Shown piece by piece: positions 51,109 to 61,425 of a stretch of DNA of 64,000 nt. A model generated the notes under the pieces. That model saw only the letters and a program-made list of their open reading frames with translations. It did no database searches and had not been told where the DNA came from. The DNA is taken from the NCBI RefSeq assembly GCF_003043455.1, contig NZ_PZGG01000003.1, forward strand, positions 16,762-80,761, given 5' to 3'. Position numbers and translations under genes: made by a program. Every line of letters begins with the position of its first letter. Within the stretch, counting starts at the first letter, position 1. This stretch comes from Staphylococcus simulans (GTDB lineage Bacteria; Bacillota; Bacilli; Staphylococcales; Staphylococcaceae).

Positions 51109-51651
51109 GTGGAATTAAGAGATGCAATTTCATCAAGAAGAAGTGTGAAGATATTCGACCATGATATGCATATAGATGATACAGCGCTATATGAAGCACT
51201 AAAACTCTCTACAGATGCACCAAATCATGGTATGAGAGAACCATGGAGAATCATTCATGTTTCAAAGGACAGACTAGGGGATTTAAGTCGAACAGTTTCT
51301 CGTTATGCGTTTAGAAATGAACCTGAGAAACAACAAAGTCACTATGATGCGGTGACAAAATTGGGTGGATTACTCGTATTGATTGTAAAACGAGATCCAA
51401 GACAAAAAGAAAATCTTGAGAATCATCTAGCATTCGGTGCTTATGCACAAAACTTGATGCTATTGCTGCATGAAGCAGGTATCGGTACGTGCTGGAAAAC
51501 ACCGCCATATATTTTTATGCCTAAAGTGAGAAAAGTATTAGGTGTTGAAGATGATGAAGATTTAGTCGGCTTCTTATATCTTACTGATATGGAAATGAAG
51601 ATTCCTCCAAAGAAACCACGTCACACTGAGAACTTTATTTCAGAGTATTAA
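51109..51651 (+). CDS. ntrA: Nitroreductase-like flavoprotein NtrA
   Basis: The 180-residue protein belongs to the FMN-dependent nitroreductase family: S-S-R-R-S-V-K opening (residues 8-14), A-P-N-H-G-M-R-E-P-W (about 37-46) and G-I-G-T-C-W-K-T-P (about 123-131). In S. aureus the nitroreductase NtrA is reported to take part in iron release from siderophores. The Fur box just upstream here fits that role, and gene order also matches. The start is GTG 51109 behind AAAGGAGAG. The name is by context and family, not by function shown. Confidence 0.75.
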   Translation: MELRDAISSRRSVKIFDHDMHIDDTALYEALKLSTDAPNHGMREPWRIIHVSKDRLGDLSRTVSRYAFRNEPEKQQSHYDAVTKLGGLLVLIVKRDPRQKENLENHLAFGAYAQNLMLLLHEAGIGTCWKTPPYIFMPKVRKVLGVEDDEDLVGFLYLTDMEMKIPPKKPRHTENFISEY

Positions 51652-51660
51652 TTATATGAG

Positions 51661-51698
51661 TAAAGCCAAGCTGATTTCAGCTTGGCTTTATTTATTCT
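51661..51698. terminator. Bidirectional terminator
   Basis: AAAGCCAAGCTG / CAGCTTGGCTTT is a perfect twelve-base stem with a four-base loop between two converging genes. Confidence 0.93.
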
Positions 51699-51706
51699 AT
51701 AACTGC

Positions 51707-52027
51707 TTATTTAAATGTCTCACTTAAGAAATCTTCAACTTGCTCAGGTGATTTAGCATTTGCTGAGTGCAAGTGTGCTGTTTTTTCACCATTTTTGAAA
51801 ACAAGTAAACTTGGAATGCCCATTACTTCGTAATCTTGAGCTACATCTTCTAATTCGTCACGATTTACGTTGTACCATTTATAGTCGTTGTATTTTTCAA
51901 CAATCGGATCAATCCACATATCCATTGCGCGACAGTCAGGGCACCATCCTGCTTCGAATTTAATAATCACAGGTTCGTTGCTTTCGATGATTTTATCGAA
52001 ATCTTCACGTGTTTTAATTGCTTCCAT
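51707..52027 (-). CDS. Thioredoxin-family protein with WCPDC active site
   Basis: The 106-residue thioredoxin fold has the redox pair in W-C-P-D-C (about residues 27-31), an unusual variant of WCGPC, and the cis-proline in M-G-I-P-S (about 71-75). It probably reduces or isomerises disulfides or assists bacillithiol-linked reactions in the cytosol; no signal peptide is seen. Two in-frame ATGs (52033 and 52027) follow GGAG; 52027 matches the start of the S. aureus homologue as I remember it and has better spacing. It faces the nitroreductase gene. Confidence 0.87.
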   Translation of the reverse strand: MEAIKTREDFDKIIESNEPVIIKFEAGWCPDCRAMDMWIDPIVEKYNDYKWYNVNRDELEDVAQDYEVMGIPSLLVFKNGEKTAHLHSANAKSPEQVEDFLSETFK

Positions 52028-52169
52028 TTTCATTTCGCTCCTTTTTCTAATCCTATTATATATATTATAACGAATTTGAACGTAAATTTAAAAATATTAA
52101 ACCGACAATTTAAAGCGTTATTTTTAGAAATTTGGTATATTAGACATAATAGTTAAAGGAGGTCAAAAG

Positions 52170-52526
52170 ATGATTAGATTTTATCAGTACCAAAACTGTA
52201 CGACATGCAAGAAAGCAGCAAAATTTTTAGATGAATATGGTGTAAGTTATGAACCTATCGACATCGTAGAACTTAACCCAAATAAAAGAGAACTACAAGA
52301 TATTATTGATAAAACCGGCGTTGAAATTGATAAGTTATTCAACAAACGCGGAGGTAAGTATCGTGAACTAGGTCTGAAAGATAGACTTGACAGTTTGTCT
52401 GATGATGAAAAACTAGATTTATTGGCTTCTGACGGTATGCTTGTTAAACGACCACTTGCGGTTTCAGGCAATAAAATCACGCTTGGTTTTAACGAAAAAG
52501 AATACAAAGATACTTGGGTGAACTAA
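52170..52526 (+). CDS. Spx/ArsC-family protein (YusI-like)
   Basis: The 118-residue protein has the ArsC/Spx thioredoxin-like fold with C-T-T-C at residues 10-13 (Q-N-C-T-T-C-K-K-A) and a late K-R-P-L-A motif (about 94-98) as in arsenate reductase-related proteins. It lacks the arrangement that makes Spx an RNA polymerase partner as far as I can tell, and is not next to arsenic genes, so arsenate reduction is doubtful. AAAGGAGG precedes the ATG. gcvH follows after 153 bases. Confidence 0.88.
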   Translation: MIRFYQYQNCTTCKKAAKFLDEYGVSYEPIDIVELNPNKRELQDIIDKTGVEIDKLFNKRGGKYRELGLKDRLDSLSDDEKLDLLASDGMLVKRPLAVSGNKITLGFNEKEYKDTWVN

Positions 52527-52679
52527 CTTATAGCACTATAAGTAGTAAATATCTTATTGCTAAGCGCTTTATTTACACAAAAAATTAAAAAACTACAAGA
52601 TGTCTATAAATAGTTGAATGAAAAGGTTTCATATGGCATCATAAAAGAGTATTCATTTATTAATTAGGAGGGGATTCGT

Positions 52680-53060
52680 GTGGCAGTGCCAGAGGAATTA
52701 AAATATTCAAAAGAACATGAATGGGTTAAAGTTGAGGACGATACAGTAACAATCGGTATCACTGAATACGCACAAGGAGAACTTGGTGACATCGTATTCG
52801 TTGAATTACCAGAAACTGACGATGATATCGAAGAGGGCGAATCTTTCGGAAGTGTAGAATCAGTTAAAACTGTTTCTGAATTATACGCACCAGTTTCAGG
52901 AACTGTAGTTGAAATCAACGAAGAATTAGAAGACAGTCCAGAATTCGTAAATGAATCACCATACGAAAAAGCATGGATGGTTAAAGTAAAATTAAATGAC
53001 ACAAGCCAATTAGATGATTTATTATCAGCTGATCAATATAAAGAAATGATCGGTGAATAA
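52680..53060 (+). CDS. gcvH: Glycine cleavage system H protein
   Basis: GcvH carries the lipoyl arm that shuttles the aminomethyl group between the P, T and L proteins; in staphylococci and Bacillus it is also the first acceptor in lipoic-acid assembly, from which LipL moves the octanoyl or lipoyl group to other enzymes. The 126-residue protein has the lipoylation site Lys63 in E-S-V-K-T-V. The start is GTG 52680 behind AGGAGG. No gcvT or gcvP is near, which fits the relay role. Confidence 0.97.
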   Translation: MAVPEELKYSKEHEWVKVEDDTVTIGITEYAQGELGDIVFVELPETDDDIEEGESFGSVESVKTVSELYAPVSGTVVEINEELEDSPEFVNESPYEKAWMVKVKLNDTSQLDDLLSADQYKEMIGE

Positions 53061-53067
53061 TCGGCTT

Positions 53068-53114
53068 TAAAAACCAAACTCCAAGATACTTTGTATTTTG
53101 GGGTTATTTTTTAT
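53068..53114 (+). terminator. Terminator after gcvH
   Basis: AAACTCCAAGATAC pairs with GTATTTTGGGGTT (with a mismatch) and ATTTTTT follows. Confidence 0.8.
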
Positions 53115-53352
53115 TTGAAATAGGCTATAACAAACTAGAGCGCTAAAGTGCTGAACCTTTACAGCTGAATAAATACATAACTTATCGTGTTTGTTTAGTT
53201 GTTAAACAAGTTGCGTGTCTTTAAAATAAGACCTGCGTTACAATAAAAGTATCAACTTACGCACTATTTTTATATAAGTTGGCAGAACCTAAGCATTTAC
53301 GTTTGCGAGTAATGAAGCAATGATATCACGAGAGTATTGGAGTGTAGTGAAT

Positions 53353-53715
53353 ATGGCATTGTTAGATAAAGTAATCGTTGTAGAAGGTAAAACAGATAAA
53401 AAACGTGTACAAGAAGTGATTGATGAACCCGTGCAAATCATTTGTACGCACGGCACAATGGGCATTGATAAACTTGATGATATGATAGAACACTTGTATG
53501 AACGTCCTGTCTATATATTAGTGGATGCAGATAAAGAAGGGCGCCGTATTCGTCAATGGTTCAAACATTACTTATCAGAAAGTGAACATATCTTTGTTGA
53601 TAGAACTTATTCTGAAGTCGCACGTTGTCCGCGCCCTTATCTTGCCAAAGTGCTTAGAAACCATGGGTTTATGGTAAAAGGTGAAGCACCAGTGAAAGGA
53701 TTAGTATATAAATGA
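53353..53715 (+). CDS. Small Toprim-domain protein
   Basis: The 120-residue protein is a stand-alone Toprim domain: V-V-E-G-K-T-D near the start (about residues 8-14), G-T-M-G near 35, and the D-x-D pair in L-V-D-A-D-K-E-G (about 58-65). It resembles the N-terminal half of RNase M5 (RnmV) but lacks its C-terminus and is not next to ksgA. It may be a nuclease or primase-like regulator. The ATG at 53353 has GGAG 11 bases upstream; an upstream start at 53320 is less likely. It overlaps the next gene by four bases (ATGA). Confidence 0.85.
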   Translation: MALLDKVIVVEGKTDKKRVQEVIDEPVQIICTHGTMGIDKLDDMIEHLYERPVYILVDADKEGRRIRQWFKHYLSESEHIFVDRTYSEVARCPRPYLAKVLRNHGFMVKGEAPVKGLVYK

Positions 53716-54008
53716 ACGTTAAGCAACAAATTACAGATATCAAACAAAACTTTGATCAAGACAAGCATTTGATTTTTGGTTACACACCGATGTGCGGATC
53801 ATGTAAAGTTTCAGAGAAAATGCTAGATATAGCCAATGAAATTTTACAACTTCCTTTGGTCAAAGCAGATTTGAATTTTCATCCTGATTTCAGTGAGGCC
53901 TATCAAATTCAATCTGTTCCTGTTTTGTTAGTGATGTCGAAAGATAAGGAGATAGACCGTATTTACGCATTTCAATCGGTTCCTTATTTATTAGAAAATT
54001 TAAAATAG
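53712..54008 (+). CDS. Thioredoxin-like protein with CGSC motif
   Basis: This 98-residue thioredoxin fold has the active-site pair in M-C-G-S-C (about residues 30-34) and the cis-proline in S-V-P-V-L-L-V (about 72-78). No signal peptide is seen, so it acts in the cytosol. The ATGA overlap with the Toprim gene means the two are co-translated. The same pair occurs in S. aureus next to the methionine ABC transporter. Their shared task is unknown. Confidence 0.85.
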   Translation: MNVKQQITDIKQNFDQDKHLIFGYTPMCGSCKVSEKMLDIANEILQLPLVKADLNFHPDFSEAYQIQSVPVLLVMSKDKEIDRIYAFQSVPYLLENLK

Positions 54009-54011
54009 TTG

Positions 54012-54040
54012 TTGACTACTTCTGAGTGAAGTGGTAGGAT
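54012..54040 (+). promoter_or_regulatory. Promoter of the metNIQ operon
   Basis: TTGACT (54012-54017), 17 bases, TAGGAT (54035-54040), about 20 bases before the SAM riboswitch. Confidence 0.75.
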
Positions 54041-54061
54041 AAATATCAATTAAATAGTTAT

Positions 54062-54231
54062 CTCTTATCAAGAGAGGTGGAGGGATGTGCCCGACGAAAC
54101 CCGGCAACCGTCTTATTTATAAGAAATGGTGCCAATTCACAAAAAGTTGAACTGCTTTTGAAGATGAGAGAAAGAAATTTCAAATTGCTTTCTCTTTAAT
54201 GCTCATAGCAGCGATAAGGGAAAGCTTTTTT
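54062..54231 (+). promoter_or_regulatory. SAM-I (S-box) riboswitch with transcription terminator
   Basis: The aptamer holds the conserved S-box core AGAGAGGTGGAGGGA, GGCAACCG and GGTGCCAATTC. P1 pairs CTCTTATC (54062-54069) with GATGAGAG (54163-54170). Without S-adenosylmethionine AGAGAAAG (54167-54174) pairs with CTTTCTCT (54188-54195) as antiterminator. With SAM bound, P1 holds that strand and the terminator GCTTTC...TGCT (54187-54203) / AGCA...GAAAGC (54207-54225) plus TTTTTT forms. It switches metNIQ off when SAM is abundant. Confidence 0.96.
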
Positions 54232-54270
54232 AATTTGTAGGTAGGTATTGCAAGGAAAGGGGAGAATGCA

Positions 54271-55296
54271 GTGATTCAACTGAAACAAATCGTCAAAAGA
54301 TATAAGACGAAACATCAAGAAGTACTGGCAGTTGATCATGTCGATTTAGATGTGTCGGAGGGTACCATTTACGGTGTCATCGGGTTTTCTGGTGCCGGTA
54401 AAAGTACACTTGTCAGAATTTTAAATTATTTGGAAGAACCAACATCAGGTCAAGTCATAATAGATGGAGATGAATTAGGACAACTCAGCAAAGCGCAACT
54501 AAGGAAAAAGCGACAAAAGGTAAGTATGATATTCCAACACTTCAACTTATTGTGGTCTAGAACAGTGTTAGATAATATTAAGTTTCCGTTGGAAATTGCT
54601 GGCGTTGATAAAGCAGCAGCTGAAAAAAGAGCAAAAGAATTGGTTGAGCTTGTAGGGCTTAAAGGAAGAGAAAAAGCTTATCCTTCAGAATTATCTGGTG
54701 GTCAAAAACAAAGGGTTGGTATCGCACGTGCCTTAGCAAACGATCCAAAAGTATTGCTTTGTGACGAAGCTACAAGTGCTTTAGATCCTCAAACAACAGA
54801 TGAAATTTTAGAGCTCTTACTAAAAATCAGAAAAGAAGAAGACTTAACAATTGTGATTATTACACATGAAATGAATGTGATTCGCGAAATCTGCGACGAA
54901 GTTGCGGTTATGGAAAATGGTAGGGTCATTGAACGCGGTGAAGTTAAAGAAGTGTTTGAAAATCCTAAACATCAAGTGACTAAACGTTTCGTTAAAGAAG
55001 GCTTGAATGACCAATTTGACGAATCAATTCAAGAACTGATTCCAGAGTCGACAAACGGTTATATTGTACGTTTGAACTTCATTGGAGAAGAAACGACAGA
55101 ACCGATTGTGTCATATATTACTCAAAAATATAATCTGAATGTGAACATACTAGAAGCGAATATCCGCCATTCGAAAAGCGGGCCGATTGGTTTCTTGATT
55201 GTACATATTGTAGACTTGAAAACTGAATTTTTTGATGATTTTAAAAACGAATTAGAGAAGCGTAATGTAGGTGTGGAGGTGGTTCGTAATGGATAA
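54271..55296 (+). CDS. metN: Methionine ABC transporter ATP-binding protein
   Basis: MetN powers uptake of methionine, and related forms such as its D-isomer, through MetI with the lipoprotein MetQ. The 341-residue protein has Walker [10 protein letters not shown] (residues 38-46), signature L-S-G-G-Q (about 141), Walker B ending in C-D-E-A-T-S, and a C-terminal NIL regulatory domain (about 265-340) that senses methionine in homologues. The start is GTG 54271 behind AAAGGGGAG. It overlaps metI by eight bases. Its leader is a SAM riboswitch. Confidence 0.97.
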   Translation: MIQLKQIVKRYKTKHQEVLAVDHVDLDVSEGTIYGVIGFSGAGKSTLVRILNYLEEPTSGQVIIDGDELGQLSKAQLRKKRQKVSMIFQHFNLLWSRTVLDNIKFPLEIAGVDKAAAEKRAKELVELVGLKGREKAYPSELSGGQKQRVGIARALANDPKVLLCDEATSALDPQTTDEILELLLKIRKEEDLTIVIITHEMNVIREICDEVAVMENGRVIERGEVKEVFENPKHQVTKRFVKEGLNDQFDESIQELIPESTNGYIVRLNFIGEETTEPIVSYITQKYNLNVNILEANIRHSKSGPIGFLIVHIVDLKTEFFDDFKNELEKRNVGVEVVRNG

Positions 55297-55984
55297 ATCA
55301 TTCAGTGATATATTACGTGAAATGGTCACAATGCCGAATGTTCAATGGGACCAAGTTTGGCTGGCTACATACGAAACACTCTATATGACAGCCATTTCTA
55401 CAATTTTTGCGTTCGTGATCGGTTTAATTCTAGGCGTACTATTATTCCTGACAGCTAAGAGTAAATCACCGACAGCAAAAGTGTTTTATCAAATCGTGTC
55501 ATTTATTGTGAACTTATTCAGAGCAATTCCATTCATCATTTTAATCTTGCTCTTGATTCCATTCACAAGTTTATTACTTGGCACAATCAGTGGTCCGACA
55601 GGAGCACTTCCAGCATTAGTTATTGGTGCTGCACCATTCTATGCGCGTTTAGTGGAAATCGCATTTAAAGAAATTGATAAAGGCGTTATTGAAGCTGCAC
55701 GTTCAATGGGTGCAAACACTTGGACAATTATTCGCAAAGTATTAATTCCAGAATCACGTCCAGCCTTGATTTCAGGTATTACAGTTACTGCAATCGCATT
55801 AGTAGGTTCTACTGCTGTTGCCGGTGTTATCGGTGCAGGCGGTTTAGGTAACTTAGCATATTTAACTGGTTTTACTCGAAACCAAAATGATGTCATTTTA
55901 GTTTCAACAATCTTTATTTTAGTGTTTGTGTTCATCATTCAATTTGTGGGTGACTGGGCTACAAATAAAATTGACAAACGTTAA
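55289..55984 (+). CDS. metI: Methionine ABC transporter permease
   Basis: The 231-residue permease has five membrane segments and the EAA loop E-A-A-R-S-M-G-A (about residues 138-145) that docks to MetN. The ATG at 55289 lies inside the metN end, behind GGAGGTGG; an in-frame codon at 55271 is upstream of that site. It is part of metNIQ. Confidence 0.97.
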   Translation: MDKSFSDILREMVTMPNVQWDQVWLATYETLYMTAISTIFAFVIGLILGVLLFLTAKSKSPTAKVFYQIVSFIVNLFRAIPFIILILLLIPFTSLLLGTISGPTGALPALVIGAAPFYARLVEIAFKEIDKGVIEAARSMGANTWTIIRKVLIPESRPALISGITVTAIALVGSTAVAGVIGAGGLGNLAYLTGFTRNQNDVILVSTIFILVFVFIIQFVGDWATNKIDKR

Positions 55985-56008
55985 TTCTATTTTGAAAGGA
56001 TCAATCCA

Positions 56009-56836
56009 ATGAAAAAAATTATTAGTATTTTAGCGGTTTTAGTATTAACTGTAGTTTTAGCAGCATGTGGCAGTAAGGATAAATCAGCAGGAGGAGAAGA
56101 TTCTAAAACAATCACAGTTGGTGCTTCACCAGCCCCTCACGCTGAACTTTTAGAACAAGCTAAACCTATCTTGAAAAAAGAAGGTTATGACTTAAAGATC
56201 AAAACAATCAACGACTATACAACACCTAACAAATTAGTAAACAGCGGTGAATTGGATGCAAACTTCTTCCAACACACACCATATTTAAACACTGAGAAAA
56301 AAGACAAAGGATACAAATTAGTATCTGTTGGTAACGTTCACTTAGAACCAATGGCTGTATACTCTAAAAAATATAAAAGCTTAAAAGAATTACCAAAAGG
56401 TGCAACAGTTTATGTTTCTAACAACCCAGCTGAAGAAGGTCGTTTCTTGAAATTCTTCGTTGACGAAGGTTTAATCAAATTGAAAAAAGGCGTTAAAATC
56501 CAAGATGCACACTTCAGTGACATTGTAGAAAACAAAAAAGACATCAAATTCAACAACAAACAATCAGCTGAATATTTACCAAAAATCTATCAAAACGAAG
56601 ATGTTGATGCTGCAATTATCAACTCTAACTTTGCTATTGAACAAAAATTAAGCCCTAAAAAAGATTCAATCGCTCTTGAAAAACCTGAAAACAACCCATA
56701 CGCAAACTTAGTAGCGGTTAAAGAAGGTCACGAAAAAGATAAAAAAATCAAAGCTTTAATCAAAGCATTACAATCTCAAGATATTAAAGATTACATCAAC
56801 AAAAAATATGATGGTGCTGTAATCCCAGCTGAATAA
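56009..56836 (+). CDS. metQ: Methionine-binding lipoprotein
   Basis: The 275-residue precursor has a lipoprotein signal peptide with lipobox L-A-A-C at residues 17-20, so it is anchored outside and delivers methionine to MetNI. It has the NlpA/MetQ domain throughout (V-G-A-S-P-A-P-H-A-E near 37-46, F-F-Q-H-T-P-Y-L near 88-95, N-N-P-Y-A-N near 232). AAAGGA precedes the ATG. A terminator ends the operon. Confidence 0.97.
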   Translation: MKKIISILAVLVLTVVLAACGSKDKSAGGEDSKTITVGASPAPHAELLEQAKPILKKEGYDLKIKTINDYTTPNKLVNSGELDANFFQHTPYLNTEKKDKGYKLVSVGNVHLEPMAVYSKKYKSLKELPKGATVYVSNNPAEEGRFLKFFVDEGLIKLKKGVKIQDAHFSDIVENKKDIKFNNKQSAEYLPKIYQNEDVDAAIINSNFAIEQKLSPKKDSIALEKPENNPYANLVAVKEGHEKDKKIKALIKALQSQDIKDYINKKYDGAVIPAE

Positions 56837-56848
56837 GAAATTATTAAT

Positions 56849-56884
56849 CACTCTCAAGTATAGATGCTTGGGAGTGATTTTTTG
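56849..56884 (+). terminator. Terminator after metQ
   Basis: AATCACTCTCAAG pairs with CTTGGGAGTGATT and TTTTG follows. Confidence 0.92.
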
Positions 56885-57070
56885 CGTCTATTAATAGTAT
56901 AGAGAGCAACGAGACCCTATCATAATATGTGACAAAGATATGGGTAATGATAATAGAAGGACAGAAAATGAGAATCAGTAGCTTTGAAATTCGTGCAACA
57001 TTTCACATTGAAACGCTTTAATGAAACTCATTACAATTTAAGAATTCTTTTTATTTAGGTACTTAAAAGG

Positions 57071-57099
57071 TTTATTCTGGGGTTTAATTGCGTTATAAT
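57071..57099 (+). promoter_or_regulatory. Candidate suf operon promoter
   Basis: A perfect TATAAT (57094-57099) has only a weak TTTATT (57071-57076) at 17 bases, leaving a leader of about 90 bases before sufC. Between the metQ terminator and here (56885-57070) I see nothing else recognisable. Confidence 0.45.
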
Positions 57100-57195
57100 T
57101 TATAAATGTACCAATGTAGTGCAGTTTTGACTACAGATTAAAATTATTATAAACTAGTAATTGAAATACTATTTATGTTTACGGAGGGACTTTTA

Positions 57196-57954
57196 ATGCC
57201 ATCAACATTGGAGATTAAAGACTTACACGTGTCTATTGAGGATAAAGAAATTTTAAAAGGTGTTAACTTAACAATTAACACGGGAGAAATTCATGCAGTT
57301 ATGGGACCTAACGGTACTGGTAAATCTACTTTATCAGCAGCAATCATGGGTCACCCAGCTTTCACAGTAACTAAAGGTGAAGTATTACTTGACGGTGTTA
57401 ACGTTTTAGAATTAGACGTTGACGAACGTGCAAAAGCAGGTTTATTCCTAGCTATGCAATATCCATCAGAAATTACTGGTGTTACAAACGCAGACTTCAT
57501 GCGTTCAGCAATTAATGCAAAACGCGAAGAAGGCAAAGAAATCAACTTAATGCAATTCATTAAGAAATTAGATAAAGAAATGGAATTCCTAGATATGGAT
57601 CCAGATATGGCGCAACGTTACCTTAACGAAGGTTTCTCAGGCGGCGAGAAAAAACGTAACGAAATCTTACAATTGATGATGTTACAACCTAAATTCGCTA
57701 TCCTAGACGAAATTGACTCAGGTTTAGATATCGATGCGTTGAAAGTTGTGTCTAAAGGTATCAACGAAATGCGTGGAGATGACTTTGGTTCATTAATCAT
57801 TACGCACTATCAACGTTTATTAAACTACATCACACCTGATTTCGTACACGTTATGTATAACGGTAAAATCGTTAAAACTGGCGGACCAGAATTAGCACAT
57901 CGTTTAGAAAATGAAGGTTATGAATGGGTTAAAGAAGAATTCAGCGAAGCGTAA
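57196..57954 (+). CDS. sufC: Fe-S cluster assembly ATPase SufC
   Basis: SufC is the ABC-type ATPase of the SufBCD scaffold that builds Fe-S clusters. The 252-residue protein has Walker [10 protein letters not shown] (about residues 37-45), the Suf-type signature F-S-G-G-E-K-K-R and Walker B ending in [11 protein letters not shown] chose the ATG at 57196 because GGAGGG precedes it; an upstream start at 57175 would contain that site. It heads sufCDSUB, the only Fe-S assembly system of staphylococci. Confidence 0.98.
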   Translation: MPSTLEIKDLHVSIEDKEILKGVNLTINTGEIHAVMGPNGTGKSTLSAAIMGHPAFTVTKGEVLLDGVNVLELDVDERAKAGLFLAMQYPSEITGVTNADFMRSAINAKREEGKEINLMQFIKKLDKEMEFLDMDPDMAQRYLNEGFSGGEKKRNEILQLMMLQPKFAILDEIDSGLDIDALKVVSKGINEMRGDDFGSLIITHYQRLLNYITPDFVHVMYNGKIVKTGGPELAHRLENEGYEWVKEEFSEA

Positions 57955-58019
57955 ATCATTTACGTAAAGAAGAAACAACCGATTAAATGTTATAAGTATC
58001 GTTAGGAGGATATTAAGTT

Positions 58020-59327
58020 ATGACGACTGAAACTTTGAACATTTCTGCAGCAGAACTTGTTGAGTATTCACAAGCCCAAAATGAACCTTCTTGGATGACA
58101 GAATTACGTAAAGAAGCGTTGAAACTAACTGAAACTTTAGAAATGCCAAAACCAGATAAAACTAAAATCACAAAATGGGATTTCGACTCATTTAAACAAT
58201 TCGAAACAAAAGCTGAAACTTATCAAGATATCAGTGAAATTCCAGATTCTATTGAAAAAATCATTGATGTTGAAAAAACTGAAAACTTAGTGATTCAACA
58301 CAATAATACACTTGCTTATATACGCGTTTCAGAAGAAGCGAAAAAAGACGGTGTAATTATTGAAGGCTTAGCAGATGCTTTAGTGAATCATGGAGATTTA
58401 GTTCAAAAATACTTGATGAAAGATGCAGTTAACGTAGATGAACACCGTTTAACAGCGTTGCATACTGCATTAATCAATGGCGGCTTATTCGTATATGTAC
58501 CGAAAAATGTAGTCGTTGAACATCCAGTTCAATATGTAGTTTTACATGATGATGAAAATGCAAGTTTCTTCAATCACGTTATTATTGTGACTGAACAAAG
58601 TGCAGAAGTAACTTATGTTGAAAACTACTTGTCAGATGCTAGCGGCGAAGGCAACCAAGTGAACATTGTTTCTGAGGTTATTGCTGGTGCGAACTCTAAA
58701 ATCACTTATGGTGCAGTAGACTATTTAGATAAAGGTTTCACTAGCCACATTATTCGTCGTGGTATTACTGAAGCAGATGCTTCAATCAACTGGGCACTTG
58801 GATTAATGAACAAAGGTAACCAAATTATTGATAACACAACTAACTTAATTGGTGACCGTTCTACAAGTGTATTGAAATCAGTAGCAGTAGGTACTGGCGA
58901 TCAAAAATCAAACGTAACATCTAAAATCGTTCAATACGGTAAAGAAACAGATGGTTACATTCTTAAACACGGTGTAGTTGAAGAAGCAGCGACTATTATC
59001 TTCAATGGTATTGGTTATATCAAACATGGCGGTTCAAAATCAGTTGCGAACCAAGAATCACGTGTGTTAATGCTTTCTGAGAAAGCACGCGGAGATGCAA
59101 ACCCAATTCTATTAATCGATGAAGATGATGTAGAAGCAGGTCACGCAGCATCAGTTGGCCGTGTAGATGACGAACAACTTTACTACTTAATGAGTCGTGG
59201 TATTTCTCAACAAGAAGCTGAACGTTTAATTATTCATGGTTTCTTAGATCCAGTAGTAAGAGAATTGCCAATCGAAGATGTAAAACGTCAATTACGTGAC
59301 GTTATTGAATTAAGAGTATCAAAATAA
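58020..59327 (+). CDS. sufD: Fe-S cluster assembly scaffold protein SufD
   Basis: The 435-residue protein has the right-handed beta-helix of SufB/SufD proteins and ends with the conserved D-x-E-A-G-H-A-A-S-V-G-R-V (about 375-387) and L-M-S-R-G-I block. SufD joins SufB and SufC in the scaffold complex and helps iron entry. AGGAGG precedes the ATG. A 198-base gap with a long hairpin separates it from sufS, which is unusual for an operon. Confidence 0.97.
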   Translation: MTTETLNISAAELVEYSQAQNEPSWMTELRKEALKLTETLEMPKPDKTKITKWDFDSFKQFETKAETYQDISEIPDSIEKIIDVEKTENLVIQHNNTLAYIRVSEEAKKDGVIIEGLADALVNHGDLVQKYLMKDAVNVDEHRLTALHTALINGGLFVYVPKNVVVEHPVQYVVLHDDENASFFNHVIIVTEQSAEVTYVENYLSDASGEGNQVNIVSEVIAGANSKITYGAVDYLDKGFTSHIIRRGITEADASINWALGLMNKGNQIIDNTTNLIGDRSTSVLKSVAVGTGDQKSNVTSKIVQYGKETDGYILKHGVVEEAATIIFNGIGYIKHGGSKSVANQESRVLMLSEKARGDANPILLIDEDDVEAGHAASVGRVDDEQLYYLMSRGISQQEAERLIIHGFLDPVVRELPIEDVKRQLRDVIELRVSK

Positions 59328-59359
59328 AAAATATAAGCTAGGCAGGAGAGATTAAAAAC

Positions 59360-59408
59360 AGGAGGAAGTCAGCTGATGAAATGTACATCACTGCGTCATA
59401 TTCCTCCT
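59360..59408 (+). other. Hairpin in the sufD-sufS gap that contains a ribosome binding site
   Basis: AGGAGGAA (59360-59367) pairs with TTCCTCCT (59401-59408), and inside CAG(C)TGATG pairs with CATCACTG around a seven-base loop. The stem encloses a strong Shine-Dalgarno sequence and is followed by TCTCTTTACGCTTTTG. It may be an RNA processing or attenuation element controlling sufSUB relative to sufCD. Confidence 0.55.
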
Positions 59409-59429
59409 TCTCTTTACGCTTTTGAATAA
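59376..59429 (+). CDS. Possible 17-residue peptide between sufD and sufS
   Basis: An ATG nine bases after AGGAGG opens a 17-codon frame (begins M-K-C-T-S-L-R-H, ends in TAA at 59427-59429). The Shine-Dalgarno is the strongest in this gap, but it is locked in the hairpin described above. It could be a leader peptide or a chance frame. No other evidence supports expression. Confidence 0.25.
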   Translation: MKCTSLRHIPPSLYAFE

Positions 59430-61227
<1,798 letters not shown>

Positions 61228-61251
61228 GCACCCATAACGGGTAAAGAATAA

Positions 61252-61335
61252 GTAACTGGCAAGGAGGTTTCTAACTTGTCAGTTACATGATAGACTGGTT
61301 TATACAAGTAGCAATATCCAATAGGATATTGTGAA
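61252..61335 (+). other. Hairpins in the sufU-sufB gap
   Basis: GTAACTGGCAAG (61252-61263) pairs with CTTGTCAGTTAC around a loop that begins GAGG, and a second hairpin CAATATCC-AATA-GGATATTG follows near 61312-61331. Neither has a T run. As in the sufD-sufS gap, a Shine-Dalgarno-like AAGGAGG is caught in the first stem. Confidence 0.5.
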
Positions 61336-61425
61336 AGCTATAAATCATCATGAAGTTCTATCAAATGATTGAAATATTGCCACGTGTCTATGTATCGTGT
61401 TGATTATATAAAAGGAGTGATTGAA

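Noticed and set aside
52561..52575. CcpA cre-like core TAAGCGCTTTA after the ArsC-like gene
   Set aside because: Only the inner eight bases match; the outer TG and CA are missing and the place is not promoter-proximal to a carbon gene.
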